Origin: a bacterium
GTDB lineage: Bacteria; Planctomycetota; UBA1135; GCA-002686595
Length of the DNA: 33,475 nt
Direction of reading: 5' to 3'
Assembly: GCA_030426785.1 (NCBI GenBank)
Contig: JAUHXY010000015.1
Location: 1 to 33,475, forward strand
In this document: positions 1-11,735 of the stretch, in pieces
How the letters are laid out: the number at the start of each line of letters is the position of its first letter
Position numbering within the stretch: position 1 is the first letter of the stretch
The notes under the pieces: model-generated
Told to the model about the DNA's origin: nothing
Database searches by the model: none
Seen by the model: only the letters and a program-made list of their open reading frames with translations
Position numbers and translations under genes: made by a program

Positions 1-2
1 GC

Positions 3-1826
3 GTGCAAGCGGCCTTGGAAGAAGAGCTGCAAGACGTCGTGGATCTCACCCACGGTTGGGCCAACTGGGACGCATTGTTCCACTTCACCGCAGACCGCGA
101 TCCGGCTTTTGTGCTCGGCAACCTCTCGCCGGCGCGCCTCGAGAAGCAGAAGATCGACCTGCTCCTCATCGTCGGACCGCCGTCGGATGACATCAGCGCG
201 CGCGGACCCGACGAAGCGGTCGTCATCACCGACCTTCCCGGCTATTTGCCCGTCCTGTGGAGTCGCGTGGATTTGGGTTCGGAATCGGGCTCGAACGATC
301 TGGCACTCTTCCCGCGAGAAGCCCTCTCCCCCGGGCACCCGCTCGCTTCGGCCCAAAATCCAGACACCAAACACGCGGGGATTCTGCTGACCGAACATCG
401 TCCGTTGATCGTAGCCAGCCAGCCGATTCGACGCAGCTCGGGGGACGGCGAAGGGCGTGGCACGCTGATCCTCGGCCGCTTCATCGATGCCGACCTGGGA
501 GCGACCTTGAGTGCACAAACCCACGTCAACTTCGAGGTCTTCCAAGCGGATGGCCGGCACCCGCTTCCGCCCAGCGTGGAACAGCGCCTAGCCGCCATCA
601 CGTCGTCCCCGCAGCCGATCGTCGAGGTGGGCAGCGACGGCTTCTTGGACGCATTTGGCACGTTCAACGACATCCGTCAACGGCCCGACCTCATCCTGCA
701 CGCGCGCATTCCGGCCGACGTGTTGGGCACCGGTCAAACGGCGCTGCACTCGGGCATGCTTTCGAGCATCACCGGCGGCGCGATCCTGCTATTCGTGCTC
801 TTGGCATTGTTGCGCCGCATCGTGTTGGCGCCACTCATGAAGCTCACGCGCCACGCCGAGTGGATCGGTAGCCAAGATGACTTCCGCGCGAAGCTGAGCA
901 TGGAGCGGGATGATGAGTTCGGCGTGTTGTCGCGCGAATTCGACCGCATGATGGAACAACTGGACGACGCGCGCGCCGCCTACGTGGAAACCGCGCGCTC
1001 GGCCGGTATGTCCCAGGTCGCGACCGGCATTCTGCACAACGTCGGCAACGTGTTGAGCAGCGTCAACGTGGCGACCGACCTCGTGGCCCAGCGTCTCCAA
1101 GAGCTTTCGATCGATGACCTGCAGCGCTTGACCCGTATCGTGGAGGAAAACGCGGACGACCTCGCTACGTTCGTGCGCGAGGACAAGCGAGGTAAACACC
1201 TGCAGCCTTTCCTGTCGGCTCTGACCGAACAACTAGCCGGGCAGCGAGCCGCAGCCCTGGAAGAAGTCAAGAGCCTTGCCCAAGGGGTGGAACACATCTG
1301 TGAGTTGGTCAAGTCCCAACAAAGCTACTCCACCACCAAGGACCTGCGCGAACCCACCGACCTGTCCAAAGTCATCGATCAAGCGGTGCATATCGCGGAC
1401 AAAGCCATGTTCCACGACAAGGCTTTGGTCATCACGCGGCAATTCGAAGACCTTCCCGACGTCGAAATCGACCGTCATCGGGTGTTGGAAATCTTGATCA
1501 ACCTCGTCACCAACGCTCGCCAAGCCATGACGAACAGCCCCGAGCGAGAACTGACCTTGCGGCTCTTCCGAGACGGCGATTGGGTCAAGATCCAGGTTTC
1601 CGATACCGGCATCGGTCTCGACACCGACCAAATCACTCAAGTGTTCAACCCCGGCTACACCACCAAGAAGACGGGGATGGGCTACGGCCTGCACAGCTCT
1701 GCCAACGCGGCTACGGAGTTCCAAGGCAAGCTGTACGCCGAATCCGAAGGCCCCGGCCATGGCGCCACCTTCATCCTCGAAATCCCCTTCGCTTCCCGTC
1801 CAACCCAACCCCAACTGCAAGCCTAA
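3..1826 (+). CDS. CHASE4-type sensor histidine kinase (5' end outside window)
   Basis: This is an inner-membrane sensor kinase that probably phosphorylates the response regulator encoded 3 nt downstream. The visible part starts inside a CHASE4-like extracytoplasmic domain (W19 to about 245, with the typical W-x-x-WD near its start). A membrane helix follows at about 252-270, then HAMP at about 271-325. The phosphoacceptor box is ILHNVGNVLSS with His at nt 1035-1037, a variant H-box. The ATPase domain carries the N-box Asn (codon 504, in LINLVTNARQAM), the G1 box DTGIGLD and a glycine-rich GMGYGLH loop. A GTG lies at nt 3, but CHASE4 proteins normally begin with a membrane helix that is missing here, so the true start lies upstream. 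The ligand is unknown. The class is certain; the CHASE4 assignment is likely. Confidence 0.9.
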   Translation: MQAALEEELQDVVDLTHGWANWDALFHFTADRDPAFVLGNLSPARLEKQKIDLLLIVGPPSDDISARGPDEAVVITDLPGYLPVLWSRVDLGSESGSNDLALFPREALSPGHPLASAQNPDTKHAGILLTEHRPLIVASQPIRRSSGDGEGRGTLILGRFIDADLGATLSAQTHVNFEVFQADGRHPLPPSVEQRLAAITSSPQPIVEVGSDGFLDAFGTFNDIRQRPDLILHARIPADVLGTGQTALHSGMLSSITGGAILLFVLLALLRRIVLAPLMKLTRHAEWIGSQDDFRAKLSMERDDEFGVLSREFDRMMEQLDDARAAYVETARSAGMSQVATGILHNVGNVLSSVNVATDLVAQRLQELSIDDLQRLTRIVEENADDLATFVREDKRGKHLQPFLSALTEQLAGQRAAALEEVKSLAQGVEHICELVKSQQSYSTTKDLREPTDLSKVIDQAVHIADKAMFHDKALVITRQFEDLPDVEIDRHRVLEILINLVTNARQAMTNSPERELTLRLFRDGDWVKIQVSDTGIGLDTDQITQVFNPGYTTKKTGMGYGLHSSANAATEFQGKLYAESEGPGHGATFILEIPFASRPTQPQLQA

Positions 1827-1829
1827 GCC

Positions 1830-3113
1830 ATGCAACACCGCATCTTGATCGTGGACGACAACCAAGCCATCCACGAAGACTTCAAGAAGATCCTCGCGAC
1901 GCCCGCCTCCCAAACCTCGGCGGGACTGCAGGATGCTCGCGCCGCGTTCTTCGGCGATGACGAGGTCGAAGAGGCCATTCCGAACTATCGCCTCGACTCG
2001 GCGTTCCAAGGCCAACAGGCTTTGGAAATGGTCCAGCAGGCGATCGAAGAAGGGGATCCATACCTGATGGCCTTCGTCGATGTGCGCATGCCCCCCGGCT
2101 GGGACGGTGTGCAGACCATCGTCGAGCTGTGGAAGGCCGCTCCCGACCTGGAGTGCGTCATCTGTACCGCGTTTGCGGACTACACCTGGTCGGAAATGGC
2201 CGCAGCCCTGGGTCAATCGGACAAACTCTTGATCCTCAAGAAGCCCTTCGATCCGGTGGAAGCGCGTCAATTCGCCTCGACTCTGACCACCAAGTCGGTC
2301 ATCCGCACCGAGCAAACCCGCATGACGCAAGCCTTGATCGCCGCGGAAGCGCAGGCGAAGGCTTACGCTGCCTCCCTCGAGACCGTCAACCAAGCCCTGC
2401 GCACGTCCAAAGCGAGCGCGGACAAAGCAGCCGAAATGCGTGGCCAATTCCTGCAACGCCTGTCCGGGCAGGTTTCCGAAGACCTTTCCGAATTGCTGCA
2501 GGTGGCCGACCAGGCCGAGGACCTGGGCCCCGCTATGGAACGCTGCTTGGAACAGAGTCGCACGCTTTTGAACACGGTCACCGGCGTGGTCGACTTCACG
2601 CAACTGGAGAACGGTTCATATACGGTCCAGCAAGAACAGGTCGACCTAGCCAGCCTGATGACGTCGGCCCTCGGCCCATTCCAAGCGCGCGCCCAACACG
2701 AGTCCATCGACCTGCAACTCGACCTGGGTTCCGGCACCGAAAACCAGTACATGGTTGACGCCACCTCGGTGTCGAAGCTCGTGCAACTGCTCGTGGACAA
2801 CGCCATGCGCCACGGCGGCGGCCAAGTGACGGCCAAAGCTTGGGTGGAGCGTAGCGGAGACTGGTCCAAGCCCAATCTCATGGTGCAGGTCACGGACGCA
2901 GGTCCTGGCTTGCCGGCCAGCTTCCAAGGCCAGCTCTACGAACCGTTGAGCGGCGCGCGGGAAGGCTCCCGCTTCGGCATCGGTTTGGCGTTGGCCAAAC
3001 AGCTCGTCCAGATCCTGGGCGGAGACTTGAGCTACGAGCCCGTCGACCCCACCGGCACGCGCTTCACCTTCAGTGTGCGCTTGGCCGAACCGAGTGCGAA
3101 GCGTGCCGCCTAG
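1830..3113 (+). CDS. Receiver domain fused to a pseudo-histidine kinase
   Basis: This is a soluble protein of 427 aa and the probable partner of the kinase just upstream. Residues 1-155 form a receiver domain: the acidic pocket is in ILIVDDN, the phosphoacceptor Asp84 is in FVDVRMPPGWDG, and the conserved Lys is in LILKKPFD. A helical linker (about 160-205) leads to a region that aligns with a HisKA dimerisation helix. Where the family has S-H-E, this protein reads S-G-Q, with Gly213 (nt 2466-2468) in place of the phospho-His. A well-preserved HATPase domain follows (N-box LLVDNAMRHG, G1 VTDAGPGLP, G2 GIGLALAK). The output may therefore be allosteric or by phosphatase action, not autophosphorylation. 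No Shine-Dalgarno is visible, so translation is probably coupled to the upstream gene. A terminator follows. Confidence 0.88.
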   Translation: MQHRILIVDDNQAIHEDFKKILATPASQTSAGLQDARAAFFGDDEVEEAIPNYRLDSAFQGQQALEMVQQAIEEGDPYLMAFVDVRMPPGWDGVQTIVELWKAAPDLECVICTAFADYTWSEMAAALGQSDKLLILKKPFDPVEARQFASTLTTKSVIRTEQTRMTQALIAAEAQAKAYAASLETVNQALRTSKASADKAAEMRGQFLQRLSGQVSEDLSELLQVADQAEDLGPAMERCLEQSRTLLNTVTGVVDFTQLENGSYTVQQEQVDLASLMTSALGPFQARAQHESIDLQLDLGSGTENQYMVDATSVSKLVQLLVDNAMRHGGGQVTAKAWVERSGDWSKPNLMVQVTDAGPGLPASFQGQLYEPLSGAREGSRFGIGLALAKQLVQILGGDLSYEPVDPTGTRFTFSVRLAEPSAKRAA

Positions 3114-3135
3114 CCCTCCTGTCGGGCTACCAAAC

Positions 3136-3173
3136 AGACCCCGACCCGCCGCGTAGCAGGTCGGGGTCTTTTT
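3136..3173 (+). terminator. Rho-independent terminator
   Basis: An 11-bp perfect stem (3136-3146 with 3159-3169, AGACCCCGACC arm) and a 12-nt loop run straight into TTTTT. It lies 22 nt after the stop of the receiver/pseudokinase gene and insulates it from the convergent EAL gene. Confidence 0.93.
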
Positions 3174-3187
3174 GTTTCGACGCCTCT

Positions 3188-4909
3188 TTAGAACGTCTTG
3201 GTCGCGCCCACTTTGGGCAACATGGTTTCGAGCTTGTCCGCTGGAACGGGCGGACTGAAGTAGTAGCCCTGGATTTCGTTGCACTGCAGGACTTGCAGGA
3301 ACGCGAGTTGATTTTCGTTTTCCACGCCTTCGGCCACCACGTTGAGCTTGAGGCTGTGCCCCATCAGGATCACGGCGGTGGTGATGGCGGCGTCGTCCGC
3401 GTTGGTGGTCACGTCGCGGATGAACGACCGATCGATCTTGAGAGAGTCGATCGGGAACTGCTTGAGGTAGCTCAAGGACGAGTAACCCGTCCCAAAGTCG
3501 TCGATCGAGATCTTCAGGCCGCGCGATTTGAGCTGCTGCAACGCCGAGATGGTCTGATCGGGATCGTTCATCAACATGCTCTCGGTCACCTCGAGCTCAA
3601 GCCCGTCGGTGCTCAGACCGGATTCCTCCAGGGCGGAGTCCACCACGTCGGTCAAAGCCGCATCACGGAATTGGACGGGCGAAAGGTTGACCGACACGCG
3701 AATCGGCTGGAACCCGGCGTCGCGCCAGGCTTGGTTTTGCTTGCAGGCTTGTCGCAGCACCCACTCCCCGATCGGAACGATCAAGCCGGTCTCTTCCGCC
3801 AAGGGGATGAACTGGGCCGGCGAAACCATGCCGAGTTGCGGGTGCACCCAGCGCACCAAAGCCTCGACACCCACGATCGAGCGGGTCTTGGCATCGACGC
3901 GCGGCTGATAAAACACCCGGAACTCCTCGTTCATCAAGGCGTTGTGCAGGCTGTCCTCCAAGGTCAGGCGTTCAAAGGCCCACAAACCCATGGATTGCGT
4001 GTGGAAAGCCAACGAGGTCACTCCCTCGGTGCGTCCGCGATCGGTGGCCCGCATGGCGCAATCGATCAGGGTCGAGCCGTTCGTCGCATCCCCAGGGCAC
4101 ATGGCGGCCCCTTGCGCTACGTTTTGGAACCAGCGCTCTACCCCTTCGCCGCCAGACGTTTGGAACGCGACCTGCAAGCCCGCGCCCAGCTTGGCCACGT
4201 CTTGCACCCGAGCGAGCCCAGGCACCAAAATCGCAATGCGATCGGGCCGCACCCAGGTCCAGTAGAGATCCGCCGAGGTGACACCGATGACCGATGACTG
4301 TCCCTCGCGCGGCCGCAGGGCTTCTTCCATCTGCATCTGCAACCAGCGTTCCACCTCGCGGCGATCTTCGGGCTCCATGCCCACCCAGTTTTGGCTGCTC
4401 TGTTCGCTGCCGAAGCCGAGGCACAAAACGGCTACGTGGCGTTCTTTCGCGCGCGCTTCGGTGATCGAACGGTCGGCTTGGCGCTGGAAGGCGTCCTGGG
4501 ACATGAATCCGCGCGTATTGGCTTCTTCGCTGTCCATGGCGCCTGGATCGAGCTCGAGCAGGCACAGAACGAGATCGGCAGGCGCCGGCCAGGCGACGAA
4601 GCCCCGAGCCCCGGCGCGGCGGGCGCCGCGGAAGTCCAAGGTCCCTTTAGGCTCGTAGAAGCAGCGAATGCCGCCCTCCAGCCGTTGGTTGAGATCCCCG
4701 ATCGTTCCGAGCGCTTGGGCTAACGGCTGATCGAGGCAATCCTCGTCGAGGAGCAGGCTCCAGATCGAACCGCCGCGCAGTTCGTCCAGACACTCCTCCA
4801 AGTCGCTCGCGCGCTTGACGGAGTAGCCCGCCCGCTGCAGGGCGAGAGTCAGTTCCGCCACCCGGGCTTCATGGGCGGTGGCGATCAGGATGGTTTTAGG
4901 CGTTTGCAT
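3188..4909 (-). CDS. EAL-domain cyclic-di-GMP phosphodiesterase with degenerate GGDEF and receiver-like N-terminus
   Basis: This protein of 573 aa is predicted to hydrolyse cyclic-di-GMP to pGpG in the cytoplasm. The C-terminal EAL domain (about 325-565) keeps the full metal and catalytic set: Glu349 in EALVRW, Asn in SVNLSPVQF, Glu in LEVTES, DDFGTGYSSLSYL, Lys in LKIDRSFI, and AEGVE. It should be active. The central part (about 130-315) has the length and position of a GGDEF domain, but the signature reads VRPDRI, so it cannot be a normal diguanylate cyclase and may be regulatory. Residues 1-120 look like a receiver domain (ILIATAHEARV at the first strand, LLLDEDCLD around the acceptor strand) of uncertain activity. 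It converges on the two-component pair at 1-3113. I see no Shine-Dalgarno before the ATG. Confidence 0.93.
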   Translation of the reverse strand: MQTPKTILIATAHEARVAELTLALQRAGYSVKRASDLEECLDELRGGSIWSLLLDEDCLDQPLAQALGTIGDLNQRLEGGIRCFYEPKGTLDFRGARRAGARGFVAWPAPADLVLCLLELDPGAMDSEEANTRGFMSQDAFQRQADRSITEARAKERHVAVLCLGFGSEQSSQNWVGMEPEDRREVERWLQMQMEEALRPREGQSSVIGVTSADLYWTWVRPDRIAILVPGLARVQDVAKLGAGLQVAFQTSGGEGVERWFQNVAQGAAMCPGDATNGSTLIDCAMRATDRGRTEGVTSLAFHTQSMGLWAFERLTLEDSLHNALMNEEFRVFYQPRVDAKTRSIVGVEALVRWVHPQLGMVSPAQFIPLAEETGLIVPIGEWVLRQACKQNQAWRDAGFQPIRVSVNLSPVQFRDAALTDVVDSALEESGLSTDGLELEVTESMLMNDPDQTISALQQLKSRGLKISIDDFGTGYSSLSYLKQFPIDSLKIDRSFIRDVTTNADDAAITTAVILMGHSLKLNVVAEGVENENQLAFLQVLQCNEIQGYYFSPPVPADKLETMLPKVGATKTF

Positions 4910-5077
4910 GGGTCGACCGCGGAAAAAAGTTCATCCGCACGATCCCTTTCGGAGATCCGTCCCCCTAGCTAAATGCCCATCTGCTACCCGAAAGCGACTT
5001 CCTGCCAGGGGCGGGAATTCCTACGCCTGGGCGAAACGGACCGTACAGCGCGCCGACCGGCTAGCGCTGGCCCCCGG

Positions 5078-5461
5078 CTAGCCCCATTGGGCAATCTTGC
5101 GGCGCAGGCGACGCAGGTGCTTCTTCTTGGTCCCCCGCACGCGCGGCTTGGCTTCGCTCAGGAAGGACTGGTTCTCCTTCCTCTCCGCCCGCAGAGCGAC
5201 GAGGTGCGCTTCCGCCTTGAGGTAGTGCTGCAAGGCCTTCTCGGGCTTGCCAGCAAGCTCCGCCCGGATGGCCCGGAAGCGAATTCCTTCGAGCGACTCC
5301 GAAGTCAGCAGAGGCTTCCAGTCTTGCTCGAGGATGGCCCGCACCAGCTTGCGAGCCTGTCGGCGGTCGCCGTCTCGGAGCCAGGCCTTTTCCAATGCGC
5401 GAGCCGCGGCCTGGATCCGCATGGCCTCGCTGCGCTGATCAACGTTCCCCATGGCGAGCAT
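5078..5461 (-). CDS. Small basic helical protein, function unknown
   Basis: This is a 127-aa protein I do not recognise. It is mostly alpha-helical and charged. The middle part has alternating small and large residues that resemble a single TPR-like helical hairpin (around ELAGKPEKALQHYLKAEAHL), and the C-terminus is strongly basic (TKKKHLRRLRRK). I place the start at the ATG at 5461; a second ATG at 5452 is possible. The open frame continues upstream, but that extension is Arg/Pro/Ala-rich and looks non-coding. It has no signal peptide or membrane segment. It stands alone between the EAL gene and aconitase on the same strand. It is probably a real gene, judged by codon pattern only. Confidence 0.55.
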   Translation of the reverse strand: MLAMGNVDQRSEAMRIQAAARALEKAWLRDGDRRQARKLVRAILEQDWKPLLTSESLEGIRFRAIRAELAGKPEKALQHYLKAEAHLVALRAERKENQSFLSEAKPRVRGTKKKHLRRLRRKIAQWG

Positions 5462-5516
5462 TTTAGACCATCGGGGAGCCGCTTGGCGCGACCAAGGGAG
5501 CAACCTCCAACGACTC

Positions 5517-5580
5517 CGCCCCCCGTACCTGGCTGGAGCCGCGGTACGGGGGGCGGGGGCGGACCGGCTCCATGCCGGTC
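5517..5580. terminator. Two adjacent strong hairpins after acnA
   Basis: A 13-bp perfect stem (5517-5529 with 5543-5555) and a 7-bp stem (GACCGGC, 5562-5568 with 5574-5580) sit 17-80 nt beyond the acnA stop. Neither is followed by a T-run on the minus strand. They may end transcription with Rho, or protect the acnA mRNA 3' end. Confidence 0.45.
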
Positions 5581-5596
5581 TTAACATTCGGGGGCT

Positions 5597-8287
<2,691 letters not shown>

Positions 8288-8380
8288 AAGGCTTCCTCAG
8301 TCCTTCGGGGCGGGGCTCGCGGGGCGCTTAGCGGGCAGCCCGGCCAACCTCTAGGAAATCGGCCAGCCAGGATACCCGCA

Positions 8381-8411
8381 TCCCCCTTGGGGATCGATCC
8401 CCACCGGGGGG
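8381..8411. repeat. Long imperfect palindrome
   Basis: The 14-bp perfect palindrome GGGGATCGATCCCC (8389-8402) is flanked by matching C-rich and G-rich arms, giving a near-continuous hairpin over 31 bp. A second, shorter inverted repeat (TGCAGCG, 8436-8442 with 8449-8455) lies next to it. Both sit between the exported 1005-aa protein gene and acnA, so they may end transcription of the former. There is no T-run. Confidence 0.5.
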
Positions 8412-8474
8412 AAAAGGAGCGCGCGAAACCCTCCATGCAGCGGAATCACGCTGCAGGCAGCACGTCCGCGACGA

Positions 8475-11400
8475 CTAGCGGTCCGAAGCGATCGGGCAGT
8501 ACGTGCGGACCTCGACGCCCGGCCCCTCCGACCAAGACTCCCAGGGCTCCCAGGCATGCACGTGCTCTGCACACAGGTACACCCGGTCGTTTTGGGAGCC
8601 GATCGTTTGCTGACGCAGGGTGCTGAGCACCCCTTCGAGCTGCACGGTCTGCACCCCTTGGAATCCGACCGCGGCCTCCAGAATCGCGCAGTCGAGCAGA
8701 CCCACGTACCCGCCGCGCTGGCCTTGGAACAAGGTGCGCTCTCCGCTGTCCAACGTGCAGCGCTCGAGCACCGCGTAGCCTTGGTCCCCGAGCAACAGGC
8801 TGCCCGCGCGCCAGCGCGTCCCACGAGCCAGGAGCAGGCTCGGACCCATCAAGCGCGCCGCAAAAGACGAGGGTTTGCCCGCCCCCATCTCCACGCGGCA
8901 AGCCTCCAACTCCACGATCGAATCCTGCAAGGACAACACGGTTTGCGCGCCGCTCAACGTCACGTTGCGCAGGCTCGCGGTCGCACCCGTCAAACTGAGC
9001 GCGCTGCCGGTGGCATGGTCCAAGGCTAAGTCGGCGAGCACCAAATCCCGCACACCGGTGACGCGCAAGCCTGCACGCAGTTGCACGCCCCCTTCCCCGA
9101 TCAACGCGAGGCCCGGGATTCCGACCTCGATCCAGGTGTCCTGCTCGCTCTCCGCGCCGTAAAGACCGCTCGGCAAGATCAAGGTCTTGTTCTTGGCCCC
9201 TGCCACCTCCCACTCCGCCAAGGTCTGTTGCAGCGCGGTCAAGCTGGGTTCCTCCAACCGCACCACCTCTCGGTCCAGCTCGGCCGGGTCGCTATCGTCC
9301 TGCGTGCGAACGTCCATCCAATCGCGCCAGGCCAACAGCGAGGCGCCCGGCGAGACCACGCTGGAGCGCAGCGCTTCGAGCAGGATGGCGCGCCGCTCCT
9401 CGCGGTGCAGCCCGACCAGCCCCAATCCGAGCAACGTGCGTTCGTCGGTTTCTAGCGCACCGGCGGGACGAGCGTTCTCCGCCTCGCGCGCGAGAGCTAG
9501 TAGCGCGTGTCCGGCCCACGCATCCCCCCCGTCGACTTGCCGGCGAATCGTCGCGCCGGCATCGCCGGGCGGCAACCCATCCAACTCCCAACGCCAGTCC
9601 GGCCAAGGCCCCGGCGACGAGGCCTCGGTGCCGCGCAAGGCCCACCAACCGGCGACGCCGGACGGTACGATCGGTGCGGGTCGCTCGGGGGTCGCCAGAA
9701 GCAACTTAGCCATCGCGCGCACGCGTTCATCGGGATCGAGGCGGGCCATCAACGGCAACCAGGAAGTTCCCTCCGGTCGACCGTGGTCGAGCAGGATTTG
9801 GTAGAGGCGCCAGGTGGGATCTGGGTGGGCCCACAGGCTTGGTACGCTTTCGGTCAGCCCCTCCCGTTCGCCCGCTGCTTGTAGCACGCGCTGCCATTGA
9901 CCTCCGGCGAGGCCTTCAGGGGATAACAAGATCTGACGAGCCGCATCCGCCGCGACGCCCTCTCCGCTGCGGTACATCGCGAGCAACGCGTCCCACGCCA
10001 AAGGTCCCAAGCTGCGCAGCACGCGCTCGCCCAAAACACGCTGTTCGAACCGTTCGGAAGCCAACGCTTCCAGGGCGGCTGCGCGCACGCGGGCGGCCTG
10101 CTGCGGGTCCGATCCATCCAAGGCCAGCACCGCGATCGGTTCGCTCGGCAAAGAAAGCGCCTGACCGCGGTAGCGGTGGCGGAAGCGCAGCGGCACTACG
10201 GGCAAGTCTGCGTGCAGAACGGTCAAAGCGACCGAACTCGGGTTGGGGTCCAGGGGCGTGATCGCGAGCACTTCCCAGCGCCCGCTGCCGGGTTCGGGTT
10301 CGAACTCCACGATCCGCTCGAGATCTTTGAGCTCGACCTGGGCACGTTCAGAAACGGCTTCGAAGGTCAAATCCACTTGGGATTCCGAGCTGGACCAGTG
10401 GGCCAAGCGCGGGGGCAATGGCAACACCCGTCCACTGTGACCGGCCAACTGGCGGGTCAGTTGTAAGCGACCTTGTTCGTCACGATCGATGCGCAAGCGG
10501 CCGTACAAGCCGGACGAGCGCAGATAGAAGTACGCCGTCGATCCCACATCGACCGGTCGCATGTTGGGGGCGTAACTGCGCTCTTCGAAGACCGGTGCCC
10601 GCCAGGAGTCGTCCCAACCGGGCCCTGACGTCGGCAGCACCCAGCAGTCGTCGGCGCAGCGCAAGAACACCCGCGCACCGGAAATGGTCTGCACCACGAT
10701 GTGCGGATCGAGGCCGTGCAACTCGCCGGTGACGAGGTGCAAGCCGAGCCCCGGTTCCACTTCGACGGGCCACTCGGGAGGGTGCTCTTGCCGCACGAGA
10801 CGCACGCGGCTCGGCAAACTCGCCACGGGACCCAACGCCGTCACGGCGTACTCCAACAGCATGCCGCGCGGGGCTTCCCCGTCGAAGAAGTGACTCCCTT
10901 CGATGCGCGCGACCTCTTCCGGCGGCTCGGTAGAACCGACCACCCAGCGACGCAGCAAGTAAGTCGTCCCGGGCTCGGCGTTCCACTGCAAGTGGTAGCC
11001 GCCCGGTTCGGACGCCCCGCGCAAATCGAGGGCGTCCGCCAAGATCAGTTCCTGATCCGACCCCAGGGGCAGGAATTCCAGCGCCACCGCTGCGGGGGTT
11101 TTGTGGAGCAAACGGACATGTCCCCATGCGCCTCCCGGCCAGCGCACGACCCACGCATCGCCCGCTTCGGTCCCCGGGTGGCCGGGGCCCTCCCAACGCG
11201 CCACCTGCGCACTGCGCAGCAACGGCGGTTCAGGTCGCTGAACGGGGCCCCATTCAATCTCTTCCCCTTGGGGAGCCTCGGGGGACCAGGCCTTGCCGAA
11301 CCAGCGCATGGCGTAGCCCTGATCGGGGTCTAGGGTCAAAGCTTCCCCTACCGGCAGCCAAGCCCAACGCGGGATCGCGGCGACCGGGACTTCAGGTCCC

Positions 11401-11492
11401 TGCAACGCGGCCGAAACGGGCTGCGCCGCTACGGGGCGCGTCCACCCTCCCGCGAGCAGCGCGAGGGCGATAGGAAGGAACGAGATAGGCAT
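8475..11492 (-). CDS. Exported protein with HEAT-like region and C-terminal beta-helix
   Basis: This 1005-aa protein is of unknown function. The N-terminus is a Sec signal peptide ending about VAAQP, so it is exported or surface-located. The first half contains beta-rich segments, one reminiscent of a fibronectin-type fold (around the TYLLRRWVVGSTEPPEEVARI stretch). Residues about 460-600 form helical pairs like HEAT repeats (for example DPDERVRAMAKLLLATPER). Residues about 790-990 have the short alternating hydrophobic strands of a right-handed parallel beta-helix (LVLADLALDHATGSALSL, then repeated L-x-D/L-E-x-C turns). I see no catalytic motif. It is encoded alone on the minus strand. A TAGGAT hexamer lies 15 nt before the ATG and there is no Shine-Dalgarno. 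The reading frame is certain; the domain names are structural guesses. Confidence 0.85.
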   Translation of the reverse strand: MPISFLPIALALLAGGWTRPVAAQPVSAALQGPEVPVAAIPRWAWLPVGEALTLDPDQGYAMRWFGKAWSPEAPQGEEIEWGPVQRPEPPLLRSAQVARWEGPGHPGTEAGDAWVVRWPGGAWGHVRLLHKTPAAVALEFLPLGSDQELILADALDLRGASEPGGYHLQWNAEPGTTYLLRRWVVGSTEPPEEVARIEGSHFFDGEAPRGMLLEYAVTALGPVASLPSRVRLVRQEHPPEWPVEVEPGLGLHLVTGELHGLDPHIVVQTISGARVFLRCADDCWVLPTSGPGWDDSWRAPVFEERSYAPNMRPVDVGSTAYFYLRSSGLYGRLRIDRDEQGRLQLTRQLAGHSGRVLPLPPRLAHWSSSESQVDLTFEAVSERAQVELKDLERIVEFEPEPGSGRWEVLAITPLDPNPSSVALTVLHADLPVVPLRFRHRYRGQALSLPSEPIAVLALDGSDPQQAARVRAAALEALASERFEQRVLGERVLRSLGPLAWDALLAMYRSGEGVAADAARQILLSPEGLAGGQWQRVLQAAGEREGLTESVPSLWAHPDPTWRLYQILLDHGRPEGTSWLPLMARLDPDERVRAMAKLLLATPERPAPIVPSGVAGWWALRGTEASSPGPWPDWRWELDGLPPGDAGATIRRQVDGGDAWAGHALLALAREAENARPAGALETDERTLLGLGLVGLHREERRAILLEALRSSVVSPGASLLAWRDWMDVRTQDDSDPAELDREVVRLEEPSLTALQQTLAEWEVAGAKNKTLILPSGLYGAESEQDTWIEVGIPGLALIGEGGVQLRAGLRVTGVRDLVLADLALDHATGSALSLTGATASLRNVTLSGAQTVLSLQDSIVELEACRVEMGAGKPSSFAARLMGPSLLLARGTRWRAGSLLLGDQGYAVLERCTLDSGERTLFQGQRGGYVGLLDCAILEAAVGFQGVQTVQLEGVLSTLRQQTIGSQNDRVYLCAEHVHAWEPWESWSEGPGVEVRTYCPIASDR

Positions 11493-11619
11493 AGGGGAAC
11501 CCCTCGAATCCTATCCGGTTCTGCGGGTCGGGGTCGGTGGGGCCCGCCCCGATCGTTTCCAGCCTCCTGCCGGCGCCCCGCAGGCCGCATTTCAGCGGAG
11601 GATTCACGCCATCCGCCCC

Positions 11620-11647
11620 TTGCAGTGGCTTGTCCCAAAACTACAAT
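11620..11647 (+). promoter_or_regulatory. Promoter of tRNA-Ala
   Basis: A -10 box TACAAT (11642-11647) lies 12 nt before the tRNA 5' end. A weak -35 TTGCAG (11620-11625) is spaced 16 bp from it. The predicted leader is only about 6 nt. Confidence 0.6.
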
Positions 11648-11659
11648 CCCTGCCCCGGC

Positions 11660-11735
11660 GGGGAAGTAGCTCAGTTGGTAGAGCGTCGCGTTCGCAATGC
11701 GAAGGTCGAGGGTTCAAGTCCCTTCTTCTCCACCA
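11660..11735 (+). tRNA. tRNA-Ala (anticodon CGC)
   Basis: This 76-nt cloverleaf reads GCG codons. The acceptor stem GGGGAAG/CTTCTCC contains the G3:U70 wobble pair that specifies alanine. The D-arm is GCTC/GAGC. The anticodon arm is TCGCG-TTCGCAA-TGCGA, with CGC at 11693-11695. The T-arm carries TTCAAGT. The discriminator base is A, and CCA is encoded (11733-11735). It converges on rnd. Confidence 0.97.
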
